Below, piece by piece: positions 36,328-44,508 of a stretch of 64,000 nucleotides of DNA. Source of the stretch: CAVQZC01 sp963718315 (GTDB taxonomy: Bacteria; Actinomycetota; Thermoleophilia; Gaiellales; JAICJC01); assembly GCA_963718315.1 (NCBI GenBank), contig CAVQZC010000012.1:186001-250000 (forward strand). Direction: 5' to 3'. Numbering within the stretch: position 1 is the stretch's first letter; every line of letters starts with the position of its first letter. Both the position numbers and the translations under genes were made by a program. The notes below the pieces were generated by a model. The model worked only from the letters and a program-made list of their open reading frames with translations, did no database searches and was not told the origin of the DNA.

Positions 36328-36645
36328 ATGAGCGATCAGGACCACACCACGGAGACCACCACCATGATTGGAAGCAACCTGCGACGCCTCGTGGGCATGC
36401 ACGGACTGCACCAGCGCGAGTTTGCGATCTACCTGGGCCTGTCCCCCCAGGGCCTCTGGAACATCCTCAACGGTCGGTCAGAGCCGCGGACGAGCACCGC
36501 TCAGCGATGCGCAGCCGCCTTCGGCATCACGATCGACGACCTGTTCTCGGAGACCGGCAACTGTCTGCGCGCCGCAGCCGCTGCCTACGAGCGGGCGCCG
36601 ATCCGCGGCTTCCGGCCCGAGCCAGAAGCCGCAGCGGCCGTCTAG
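36328..36645 (+). CDS. XRE-family helix-turn-helix regulator
   Basis: A 105-residue protein with a Cro/C1-type HTH: LRRLVGMHGLHQREFAIYLG then LSPQGLWNILNGRSEPR and the FGITIDDLF end. A short acidic, alanine-rich tail follows. An internal ATG at 36364 is an alternative start. It is divergent from the sulfate operon and upstream of dedA; either may be its target, which is inference. Confidence 0.8.
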   Translation: MSDQDHTTETTTMIGSNLRRLVGMHGLHQREFAIYLGLSPQGLWNILNGRSEPRTSTAQRCAAAFGITIDDLFSETGNCLRAAAAAYERAPIRGFRPEPEAAAAV

Positions 36646-36700
36646 CGACGCCGCCCGGCGGGTAGCCTCACCGGATGCGCTGCCGCTGCAGGTGCGTCCG

Positions 36701-37291
36701 GTGACGGACTTCTTCACCCAGCACGGCCTCGCCGTGCTGTTCCTGGCGGTGTGCATCGAGTCGTTCGGCGTCCCGGTGCCGGGCGAGACGGCACTGATCG
36801 CCTTCGCCGTCCTGGCCTCGCAGGGCCACTACAACATCGGCGAGGTGATCGCCGTTGCCGCGCTGGGCGCGATCATCGGCGACAACCTCGGCTACTGGCT
36901 GATCGGCCGGGTCGGGGGACCGAAGCTGATCGCCCGGTGGGCGTGGCTCGACCGGCACTTCCGGCGGGTGCTGCCCACGGCCGAGGGCATCTTCCAGCGC
37001 CACGGCGGAAAGACGGTGTTCTTCGGCCGGTTCGTCGCGGTGCTTCGCTACACGGTCGCCTGGATCGCCGGCCTGGTGGGGATGGAGTGGCGGCGGTTCC
37101 TGCTATGGAACGCCGCCGGCGGCATCGTCTGGGCCACGCTGGTCGGCGTGATCGCCTACGAGTCCGGCAAGGCGGCCGCCGAGGCGATCGCGCGCTACGG
37201 CATCTACGCCGGTATCGCGATCGCCGTGATCGTGGTCGCCGGGTGGTTCATCAGCCACAAGCTGCTGCGGCGCGTCGAGAAGAACCTCTAA
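36701..37291 (+). CDS. DedA-family membrane protein
   Basis: About 196 residues with VPVPGETALI, GDNLGYWLIGRVGG and the conserved FGRFVAVLRYTVAWIAG segment of DedA/SNARE-associated proteins, which act in lipid flipping and membrane homeostasis. The GTG at 36701 is preferred; a GTG nine bases upstream is also in frame. It follows the XRE gene by 55 bases. Confidence 0.88.
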   Translation: MTDFFTQHGLAVLFLAVCIESFGVPVPGETALIAFAVLASQGHYNIGEVIAVAALGAIIGDNLGYWLIGRVGGPKLIARWAWLDRHFRRVLPTAEGIFQRHGGKTVFFGRFVAVLRYTVAWIAGLVGMEWRRFLLWNAAGGIVWATLVGVIAYESGKAAAEAIARYGIYAGIAIAVIVVAGWFISHKLLRRVEKNL

Positions 37292-37297
37292 CCGTGC

Positions 37298-38305
37298 TCA
37301 GTCTTGCTTCGCGCGGCTGGGTGCGACGCGCGGCGGCTCGTTCGGCATCTTCGGGTAGACCGGCGGCCAGGGCGCGTCCATCATGCCGGCGGCCATGTCG
37401 CGGCGATGGAGCTCGAGCAGCGGCTCCAGGTCCTGCAGCTCGTCGGCTGCCTCCCAGGGGTCTCCGCGCTCCGCAACCCGGGCGGGCACGGTGGCGATCG
37501 TCAGCTCGGCCTGGTCGATGGTCTCGAGCTCGTCCCAGGCGAATGGCGTCGAGACCTGCGCCCCTGGCCGCGGCCGGGCGCTCCAGGCGCCGAGCACCGT
37601 CTTGTGCGGCGCGTTCTGGTTGTAGTCGACGAACACGCGCCGGCCGCGCTCCTCCTTCCACCACTGCCACGTCATCTCCTCCGGGTGCCGCCGCTCCAAC
37701 TCGCGGGCCAGGGCGACGGCCGCCTCGCGAACCACGATCGAGTCGTAGCGGGGCAGCAGCCGCAGGTAGATGTGGATGCCGTTGCGGCCGGTCGTCTTCG
37801 GGTATCCCGTCAGGCCCAGCTCGGCGAGCAGGTCGCGGGTGCGCGCTGCGCCCTCCCGCACCATGTCGAAGGTGACGCCTGGAGAGGGGTCGAGGTCGAT
37901 CCGAAGCTCGTCGGCATGCTCGGCGTCAGCCGCCTTGAACGGCCAGGCGTGGAGGGCGAGACAGCCGAGGTTGACCGCCCAGACGACGTGGGCGATGTCG
38001 CCGATCACGAGCGCCTGCGACGGCGTCCCGTTGACGGTCTGCACCTCGGTCGACTGCAGCCAGTCGGGGGGGTTCTTGGGGATGCGCTTCTGGAAGAAGG
38101 ACGACCCGCTGGCACCGTTCGGATAGCGCTCCATCAGCACCGGCCGTCCTCCCAGAGCCCGCATCAGTGACGGCTCGACCGCCAGGTAGTAGCGGACGAG
38201 GTCGAGCTTCGTCTCGCCCCGCTCGTCGAAGAACACCTTGTCGGGGCTGGAGACGGTGACCTCCCGTCCCGCGGCCTCGACCTCGATTGCGGTGTCCGAA
38301 GGCAT
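37298..38305 (-). CDS. LigD-type polymerase/primase domain protein
   Basis: A 335-residue archaeo-eukaryotic-primase-superfamily polymerase, as in the polymerase domain of LigD for non-homologous end joining. The metal motif is ELRIDLDP, followed by TTGRNGIHIYL and RRVFVDYNQNAPHKT, with TPFAWDEL near the end. It stands alone, with no ligase, nuclease domain or Ku gene in the window. The ATG is at 38305 and the gene runs in the same direction as the upstream htrA, 27 bases away. Confidence 0.9.
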   Translation of the reverse strand: MPSDTAIEVEAAGREVTVSSPDKVFFDERGETKLDLVRYYLAVEPSLMRALGGRPVLMERYPNGASGSSFFQKRIPKNPPDWLQSTEVQTVNGTPSQALVIGDIAHVVWAVNLGCLALHAWPFKAADAEHADELRIDLDPSPGVTFDMVREGAARTRDLLAELGLTGYPKTTGRNGIHIYLRLLPRYDSIVVREAAVALARELERRHPEEMTWQWWKEERGRRVFVDYNQNAPHKTVLGAWSARPRPGAQVSTPFAWDELETIDQAELTIATVPARVAERGDPWEAADELQDLEPLLELHRRDMAAGMMDAPWPPVYPKMPNEPPRVAPSRAKQD

Positions 38306-38332
38306 GGGCCGGATGATACGGGCGACCGCCCG

Positions 38333-39401
38333 TTAGTCCGGCGACGCGCCCAGTGTGATGGTCGCTTCGGCCGACTGGCCGTTGCGGGAGTAGGCGACCT
38401 TGACCGTATCCCCCGGCCGCTTGGTCAGAGTCAGGCTTTCGAGCTGGACGTTGCTGGTCGCTGGCTGGCCGTCAATCTTCGTGATCACGTCTCCGACATG
38501 CAGCCCGGCATGATCCGCCGGGCCGTTCGGCGCGAGCCCCTGCACGAACAGGCCCTCGGGCGTCCCCGCCTGCTGAGCCGCCGAGGCCGGAATCGGCACC
38601 GTCGCCATTCCGAAGTAGGAGTGCGTCACCGACCCGTTTGCGATCAGGTCGTTTGCAATCTGCATCGCGGAGTCGACGGGGATGGCGAACCCGAGGCCGA
38701 TGTTGCCGCCGCCGCCGTTGGGCATGACGGCGCCGGCGGTGGGGACGCCGACCAGCTGGCTCGCACAGTCCACCAGCGCCCCGCCGCTGTTGCCAGGGTT
38801 GATCGCCGCATCCGTCTGGATCGCAGCCACCAGCAGCGCCGTCCCGCCGGCGTCGCCGGGGACGTGGATGTTTCGGTCGAGGGCGCTGACGATCCCCGAC
38901 GTAACGGTGCCCGCCAGCCCCAGAGGCGCACCCAGCGCGACGACCGGCTGACCGACCTTCACGGCGCCGGACTTGCCGATGCCGATCACCCTCAGGTCGA
39001 AGGGCGGCGTCAGGTGCAGCACGGCCAGGTCGGTCTGGGGATCGCGGCCGGTGATGGTGGCGTCGACCTCGGTGCCGTCGGAGAAGAGCACCTTGACGTG
39101 ACCGCCGTGCGCGGCGTTCGAGATGACGTGGTTGTTGGTGAGGATGTACCCGTCTGAACGGATCACCTCTCCCGACCCGGTGCCCGCGCCGGTCGCTCCG
39201 TTGGCGCTGATCTTGACGACCGAGGGCAGCACCTTGTCGGCGACCGTGGTCGCGTTGCACACGGTGGACGACGACGCGTCCGACGAGCTCGACCTATGGG
39301 CGAGCGCGTAGATCCCGCCTGCGACCAGTACCACGAGCCACGACCACGGCGAGTATCAGTCCGTATGGCGAGCGACGGCGGCGGCGACGTTGGGGGTACA
39401 C
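38333..39401 (-). CDS. htrA: second HtrA-like serine protease (one-base frameshift near 39335)
   Basis: About 355 residues. The core frame from 39334 has the triad His (LTNNHVI), Asp (QTDLAVL) and Ser (GNSGGAL) and one PDZ domain. The membrane helix is cut at its start in that frame, but one extra base near 39335 joins it to an N-terminus beginning at GTG 39401, which has a GAGGAG ribosome site and reads an Arg-rich cytoplasmic stretch then YGLILAVVVA into the helix. Substrate and trigger unknown; it is separate from the regulated htrA at 14932-16143. Confidence 0.87.
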
Positions 39402-39599
39402 GGACGCTCCTCTGGCAACGGGGCCTGCAATCTACCCGACGAATCGTCCGGATTCAGCCGACCGCCGGCCTCGCACGATCGGCAACGCGCACCTGGGGCC
39501 GCGCCCGTCGAGGGGGACTTCTATCAGCACGATAGGCTGCCTAAGGCAGTGATCTAACAGGGCCGGGGTCTTGTTGCGGCCCCGCGACGGCGCTATGGT

Positions 39600-40105
39600 G
39601 TTTGGCGTCCCCCGTTCACCAGTCCACGACCCCAGGGGGGCACGGCAGGCAGCGGTGACCTTGGTGCGGGTGGTGGCGGCGGCTCGGATGTGCGCATCGG
39701 CGGACACGGCAATCCCTGTGCTCGTAGCAAGAGTTACGGCTACGCCGACCGGATCATCGTCGGCGGGGGAGGCGGGGGCGGGGCAACGTCTCCGACGGCT
39801 CCGGGGACGGAAGTGCGGGCGGAGGATTGACCGGCGCAAGTGGCTCGTGTGACCTCGGCAGCGGCACTCAGGAGTGCGGCGGTCTGGCAATCGGCGGTTT
39901 GTGTAGCGCGTTTGACGGCAGCTTCGGCATCGGCGGCGACAGCTGCGCCCACCAGGGCGGCGGTGGCGGCTGGTACGGCGCCGCGGGCGGCGACACCATC
40001 CTCAGCGGTGGCGGCGGCAGCGGTTACATCAGCCCCTTCGCCAACAGCGGCAGCTTCCCCGGCGGCACCCAGAAAGGCGACGGGAAGGTAATCATCACGA
40101 CGTGA
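39600..40105 (+). pseudogene. remnant of a secreted glycine-rich protein gene
   Basis: The DNA still encodes the C-terminal half of a relative of the gene at 137-1039: GGGGGSDVRIGGHGNPCA in one frame to about 39780, then, after a frameshift in a G-rich run, GNVSDGSGDGSAGGG and an ending SGSFPGGTQKGDGKVIITT that matches the intact gene's end. No start, signal peptide or N-terminal VPAGVT domain is found, so it is truncated as well as shifted. It sits directly beside the outermost tRNA-Val repeat. Confidence 0.75.
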
Positions 40106-40131
40106 TGGAGGGAATCACAGCCCATCCTCAG

Positions 40132-40160
40132 TGGGCGCAACAGGGCTCGAACCTATGACC
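40132..40160 (-). repeat. tRNA-Val 3'-end copy (outer att-like site)
   Basis: 29 bases identical but for one to the 3' end (acceptor and T arm) of tRNA-Val at 44413-44485, in the same orientation. It is read as the far boundary of an element once inserted at that tRNA. Confidence 0.75.
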
Positions 40161-40263
40161 CCAGCGGTACCTCCGACGCCTTTTCGGATCGCTCTGCTCG
40201 CCTACGCCAAGAGCATCGGCGCCGCCCTGCCGTCCTCGGTGCAGACTCTCGGCAAGCGCTGAG
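40155..40263 (+). other. 36-codon open frame beside the outer repeat
   Basis: From an ATG within the tRNA-like repeat the plus strand is open to a TGA at the foot of a strong hairpin. The end, SIGAALPSSVQTLGKR, looks like the tail of a real protein, so this may be a gene fragment left at the boundary of the insertion. It is unrecognised and may be chance. Confidence 0.25.
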
Positions 40264-40297
40264 GCCGGGCGGACGCGCATCGCGTCCGCCCGGCCTC
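40261..40297. terminator. strong hairpin, probable bidirectional terminator
   Basis: A perfect 17-bp stem (40261-40277 with 40281-40297) around the trinucleotide loop CAT. It lies 7 bases after the phosphoesterase stop on the minus strand. There is no T-run, but stems without T-runs are common terminators in GC-rich actinobacteria. Confidence 0.65.
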
Positions 40298-40304
40298 GAC
40301 GCCG

Positions 40305-42056
40305 CTAGTGCGCCGAGAAGGCGGTGAAGAGATCCTTCACGGCGGCGTCACGCGATCCCAGCGGAGCGAGCCCGTAGCGGTGCTCGATCGTCGCCAGGAT
40401 CGACGTCGTGTCGTGCTCGGTGTGGTCGACCGACGAACGTGCCTCGCAGGAACGGCGAGAGCACGAGCGCGGGGATGCGCGTCCCCGGGCCCCACTGGTC
40501 GTGCGGGCCGGCGTTGCTCCGCCTGGCCCGGCGGCGGGACGTGGTCCCACTGACCGCCGAACTCGTCGTAGGTGACGATCACCATCGTGTTCTTCGCGCA
40601 CCCGCCGCCGCTCGATCGACTTCAGCAGGTCGACGAGGTGGTCGCTGCCGGCGCGCTCGCTCGGCGTAGCCGGGGTGCTCGTTCTCCTCGCCGATCGGCT
40701 TGATGAAGCTGACCGGCTTGAGGTTGCAGCGTCGCCGTCGAGGAGGAGTCGGCCAGGTGGAGGAACTGACTCTCGTCCTGCAGGTGCGCGGCCGCGCCGG
40801 CGGTGCCCGGGCGCGAAGGTGGCGAAGTAGTTGAACGGCTGGTGGTGGAACTGGAACAGCGTTGTCGGGGCAGTTCGGGAAGACGGCCGTCGCCAGGGCG
40901 GCGTTCGGGTCGGCACAGGTGCGGCCGCGCGTGCCGTTCGTCCAGCCGGGCGCGCCGACGTCGCCGTCGGCGTTCGACCAGCCGCCCGAGTACCAGGCCC
41001 AGTCGACGCCCGCCGCGCTCAGCCGGTCGCCGATCGTCGGCTGCGGTCTGCGGCGGCAGTCGCGCGCGTCGGCAGCGTGCCGGAGCGTACGGCTGGTACG
41101 CCGGCTGGATCGTGTTGACGGCGTAGTCGCCGCAGGCGAAGCCCGGCTGGGTCGGCGCCGCGCGCGACCGCGCGGGTCGCAGCGACTGCGTCGAGCGCGC
41201 TGGTCGGCTTCACGGCCGATGCCGAGGTGACGGTGTAGAGCGGGTGCTCGTCGGCATGCCGTTCGCGTCGACGACCGAGTGCAGGTCGTTGGCCGCCGCC
41301 GTCGTTGCAGCGCGTCGGGCCAGACCGGCGTGGCGGCCGCGATCAGCCACTGGTGGTTGAGGAACGAGCCGCCGAACGCGCCCTGGAAGAAGTTGTCGGC
41401 GATCGCGTAGTGCGGGTGGCCCGTCTGCGTGCAGGTACTGGTAGATCGGCAGCGGCTTCGTGTCGTAGTAGCCCATCGTCAGGCCGACCGCGTCGCTGCC
41501 GGTCACGTAGCGGTTCTGCTTGCCGCCGTCGAGCTGGTACTGCTCCTGGTAGAAGCGGTGCACGAGGTCGCGCGTGCAGCCGCCGGGCAGGCCCGGTGCC
41601 GTTCGGCACGCCGTTCGGCTGCGAGGGACGCGCCGGGATCGGCGGGCAGGTCGTGGCGGTCGGCGGGATGTAGCTGTCGATCGGGAACGGGCTGTTGGTG
41701 AAGTGGCTCGCGAACGGCCGTGCCCGGCGTGCGTCGGGCAGGTCGCGGGCGAGCGGCGGCGAGGTCAGGTTGACGTCGTTCTGCTTGAGGCAGGAGTAGG
41801 GCAGTGCCGGCCTGATTCGATCTGGGTGGTGTGCGCCGGGTCTGCGTTGGCTGAGCCCGTTCACCCTCTCCCAGCCGCCGTACAGGTTGTCGAAGCTGTG
41901 GTTCTCCTCGTAGATGACGACGATGTGCTGGATCCCTCGCCCCTGCCATCCGGGCGTGTGCCACGCCGGTGCATGCGTGGCCGCGCCTGCGGCCGACGGC
42001 ACTACCAGCAACAACGCCAACACGGGCATCGCGCGAGCGAGCAGGCGTCGATACAT
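40305..42056 (-). CDS. phosphoesterase-family (acid phosphatase/phospholipase C-like) secreted protein, many frameshifts
   Basis: About 583 residues if frames are joined. The ATG at 42056 has a GGAGGGAG-type ribosome site and a signal peptide (about 1-27). Recognisable PF04185 blocks occur in order: IQHIVVIYEENHSFDN, TNSPFPIDSYIPPT, VHRFYQEQYQLDGGKQNRY, NFFQGAFGGSFLNHQWLI, WAWYSGGW, VSFIKPIGEENEHPGY, NTMVIVTYDEFGGQWDHV and DHTEHDTTSILATIEHRYGL. At least a dozen one- or two-base indels interrupt it, yet each block is perfectly readable in one frame and total length stays a multiple of three. That is unlike natural decay, and sequence error is likelier. It is inside the tRNA-Val islet. Confidence 0.75.
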
Positions 42057-42385
42057 CGGACTCCCTCCCTCGTTCCGGGCCGAGGACCGGTTTCGTAATC
42101 GGCTTGCGCGGATGTCGATCGTGCGGGGCCGCAGATGCATCCGGAGACCGATTCTGAGATACGCGCCGCACCCTACGCCTCTGCTGAGGCCGTGTCAATC
42201 GTCACAAGTGACGAAGGGGAAGAAGCACTCCCGCATGACGGCCGACCGTGCGATCCTCACCCTGTTCCGGGCAGGGCCGGATCTGCCTCCGCTGGTCGCA
42301 GAATGTTCGCAGCTGCCGCCTGCGGTGCGCCTGGTGACCGACCTACAACGGCCAGAACCCGCATGGTTATACGGGTTCTGGTGTA

Positions 42386-42436
42386 TGGGCGGTACCGGGC
42401 TCGAACGAGTGACCTTCCGCACGTGAAGCGGACGCT
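42386..42436 (-). pseudogene. truncated tRNA-Val(CAC) remnant
   Basis: 51 bases matching the 3' two-thirds of the intact tRNA-Val gene with 6 mismatches, including the whole anticodon arm (TCCGC/GCGGA with CAC in the loop), T arm and acceptor strand. The 5' acceptor strand and D arm are lost, so it cannot fold as a tRNA. Confidence 0.75.
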
Positions 42437-42500
42437 ACCTTCACGCGGGGGCACATGAGTTCCCCCACGAACCCCCTCCCTCTCGCCGAATACTCCGAGG

Positions 42501-42531
42501 TGGGCGCAACAGGGCTCGAACCTGTGACCTT
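42501..42531 (-). repeat. tRNA-Val 3'-end copy (inner att-like site)
   Basis: 31 bases identical to 44413-44443, the 3' end of tRNA-Val, in the same orientation. The match stops abruptly, as expected for an attachment-site core. Confidence 0.85.
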
Positions 42532-42733
42532 GGAGCTCGCGCGCGTCCCGATCGACGCTCGTTGTCTCTGTCAGCAACCGTACTGGCTTGATGGGACTGC
42601 CCGGGCAGCTGTGTGTCGGAGGCTCACTTCCGGCCGGGCGTGAGGGACGCCTGCCCAGGCGATAGCTGTTCTCCTGGGTCAAGCGGCGGCTACGCTTTCT
42701 CGCAGTCTCTGCGGGCCAGCGACGTTGAGTCCC

Positions 42734-43213
42734 TCAAGAGGAAGGCGGCCCGGTCAACGGACGATTGACGGTCGCGTGGTCCGCGGGGAGGCCTCCGCCT
42801 GGAGGTACCGGTGCGATGTCCCACTCGACCTTGACTCCGTCGCGGACGCCGCGCATGAACGTGGCGAAGCCGCCGTCGCCGGCGTGGATGATGAGCCAGC
42901 GTGCCGGGTGGTCGCCGGCGGTGCGAAATGAGTGCGCGACGCCGGGTGGCACGGTGAGGAAGCCGCCGGGCCCGATAGTACTCATCTCACGCTCGGCCCC
43001 GACTTCAAAGGTGAGCTCGCCCTCGAGGATGTAGAACGCCTCGGTGTGCTGGTGTATGTGTGGGTCGGTCACGCGTTCGCCAGCCGCGCGGCTGGCATAG
43101 GTGAGGCTGAGATTTTCGTCTGCGACGAGGAGCCCGATCTCACGGCTGTCGCTGCGGAGGATCGGTTCCAAGCCGCGCCACGCGTTGAGGCGAGGTGGCG
43201 CTGGCAGGGTCAT
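42734..43213 (-). CDS. cupin-domain protein
   Basis: A 159-residue single cupin barrel. The metal motif 1 is HIHQHTEAFYILEGEL, and motif 2 gives PPGVAHSF. The ATG at 43213 follows a GGAAGGAAAG ribosome site. It is 22 bases downstream of the second cupin gene and probably co-transcribed with it under the MarR-type operator. Small cupins of this sort include dioxygenases, isomerases and sensors; the activity is unknown. Confidence 0.82.
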   Translation of the reverse strand: MTLPAPPRLNAWRGLEPILRSDSREIGLLVADENLSLTYASRAAGERVTDPHIHQHTEAFYILEGELTFEVGAEREMSTIGPGGFLTVPPGVAHSFRTAGDHPARWLIIHAGDGGFATFMRGVRDGVKVEWDIAPVPPGGGLPADHATVNRPLTGPPSS

Positions 43214-43235
43214 CGCTCTTTCCTTCCTGCATGGG

Positions 43236-43680
43236 TCATCGAGCGACGGGGGTGAGTCCGTGGCGGCGCATCACCGTCGCGATCGCCGCTAGGTCGGGAG
43301 GGCCGCCGGCTGCCGCATCGAGGACCGCGGCGACCCCGCGAAAGTACTCGGGGCCGAGGATGCCCGGAGTCACGATCGCCAACGCCTTCGCGCCAAGCTC
43401 GCCGAGGTTCTCGAACTGGTGGACGGCGCCGCGCGGGATGCAGAGCACCTCGCCGGAGCCGACCTCGTGCGCCTGGCCCTCGACCGTCCACACGAGCGTG
43501 CCCTCGAGGCCGTAGATCGTCTCCTCGAAGCCGTCATGGCTGTGCGCCGCCGCGACCTTTGAGCCGGCAGGGACGTCGAACTCGAACACCGCCACCGAGC
43601 CGTCCGACTGCTCACCCTCGAGCAGGAACCGAATTGCCGATCTCCCCGACTTTGATCTCCTCGCGTGTGCTCGCTGCCAT
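43236..43680 (-). CDS. cupin-domain protein (one-base frameshift near 43637)
   Basis: About 147 residues after removing one extra base near 43637. The ATG at 43680 has a GAAGGAGG ribosome site; the first frame reads MAASTREEIKVGEI and the next continues AIRFLLEGEQSDGSVAVFEF. The cupin motifs are AAAHSHDGFEETIYGLEG and PRGAVHQFEN. It is the first gene after the minus-strand promoter shared with the marR operator region. Confidence 0.8.
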
Positions 43681-43709
43681 CGCCGCGCGCCTCCTTCGTG
43701 ATGGATGGT

Positions 43710-43758
43710 AAAGTGACTTGATCATAGTTCGGTTGAGAGTAGGTTGTCAAGTCACTTT
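43710..43758. promoter_or_regulatory. twin operator and divergent promoters, marR/cupin
   Basis: Two 12-base arms (AAAGTGACTTGA at 43710-43721 and TCAAGTCACTTT at 43747-43758) are perfect inverted copies 25 bases apart, each holding the near-palindrome AAGT.ACTT. Between and over them runs the minus-strand cupin promoter TTGACA (43750-43745), 18 bases, TATGAT (43726-43721); on the plus strand TTGATC (43718-43723), 16 bases, TAGGTT serves marR. Binding would cover both promoters, as in MarR autoregulation. Confidence 0.75.
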
Positions 43759-44208
43759 ATGAAATCGCCGGAGATCGAGAGACAGCCGTTCGGGCCGCCG
43801 CTGATCGGCGCCCTCCTGCGCATTCCCTGGGAGGCCGTCCAGCAGCACATGCTCGAGCGGTTGCGCGAGCGCGGCTTCGACGACTTCGACCGCGCCTACT
43901 TCGCCGTGTTCCGCTACCCAGGACCGCATGGCGCCCGGCCGACCGACGTCGCAGCCCAAGTGGGGATTAGCAAGCAAGCGCTCAACCACCTGCTCCGCGA
44001 GCTCGAACGCCTCGGTTACCTCCAGCGCGAACCGCACCCGGACGACCTCCGCTCCAAACGCATCGTCCTCACTCAACGGGGCGTCGCAGCGGTCGGCGTG
44101 ATCCGCGACGCGGTCGCCGAGATGGAAGCCACCTGGGAGCAACGGCTCGGACCGAAACGCTTCGCCCAACTCCGCACCCTGCTGCTCGAACTCCAGCATC
44201 CGGCCTGA
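43759..44208 (+). CDS. MarR-family transcriptional regulator
   Basis: A 149-residue winged-helix regulator: helical dimer region, recognition segment RPTDVAAQVGISKQALNHLLRELERLGYLQRE, wing PDDLRSKRIVLTQRG and C-terminal dimer helix. The ATG at 43759 directly abuts the second operator arm. It is divergent from two cupin genes that it very likely represses. Ligand unknown. It lies inside the inner tRNA-Val islet, between 42531 and 44413. Confidence 0.88.
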   Translation: MKSPEIERQPFGPPLIGALLRIPWEAVQQHMLERLRERGFDDFDRAYFAVFRYPGPHGARPTDVAAQVGISKQALNHLLRELERLGYLQREPHPDDLRSKRIVLTQRGVAAVGVIRDAVAEMEATWEQRLGPKRFAQLRTLLLELQHPA

Positions 44209-44412
44209 ATCACACGCACACTCACGGGGCTTCGCACCTGCCCCGCCCAGGCATCGTCGGGAATCGCCGGCGGCGCGCGGTCGATCCCGCATCGGGAGCA
44301 CACGTTCGACACCGACCTTGCGACCCTATGACGACGTCGTACACTTAGCTGGACAGGCCGCAGTTTCGAGCCCGCTCCGGTAGCCCGCAAACCGGCTCCC
44401 AGGGCCAAAAAG

Positions 44413-44485
44413 TGGGCGCAACAGGGCTCGAACCTGTGACCTTCCGCGCGTGAAGCGGACGCTCTCCCAGCTGAGCTATGCGCCC
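44413..44485 (-). tRNA. tRNA-Val (CAC)
   Basis: A full cloverleaf on the minus strand: acceptor GGGCGCA/TGCGCCC, D arm, anticodon stem TCCGC/GCGGA with loop TTCACGC giving CAC, T arm ACAGG/CCTGT with TTCGAGC, discriminator A, no encoded CCA. Its 3' end is the apparent target for the insertions to its left. Confidence 0.95.
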
Positions 44486-44508
44486 TGGGACTGCGGAGTC
44501 TAATGGAT

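Larger units (their letters stand above)
42057..42733. other. gene-free stretch with tRNA-like remnants
   Basis: No convincing gene on either strand. It contains two tRNA-Val-derived segments (42386-42436 and 42501-42531) and otherwise unassigned sequence. It is the junction between the two small islets. Confidence 0.6.

Noticed and set aside
40155..40263. Integrase remnant at the outer tRNA repeat
   Set aside because: The 36-residue frame has no tyrosine- or serine-recombinase motif; it is left as an unassigned frame.
42135..42458. Possible small gene between the phosphoesterase and cupin genes
   Set aside because: The frame overlaps the tRNA-like remnant, lacks a ribosome site and shows no conserved motif.
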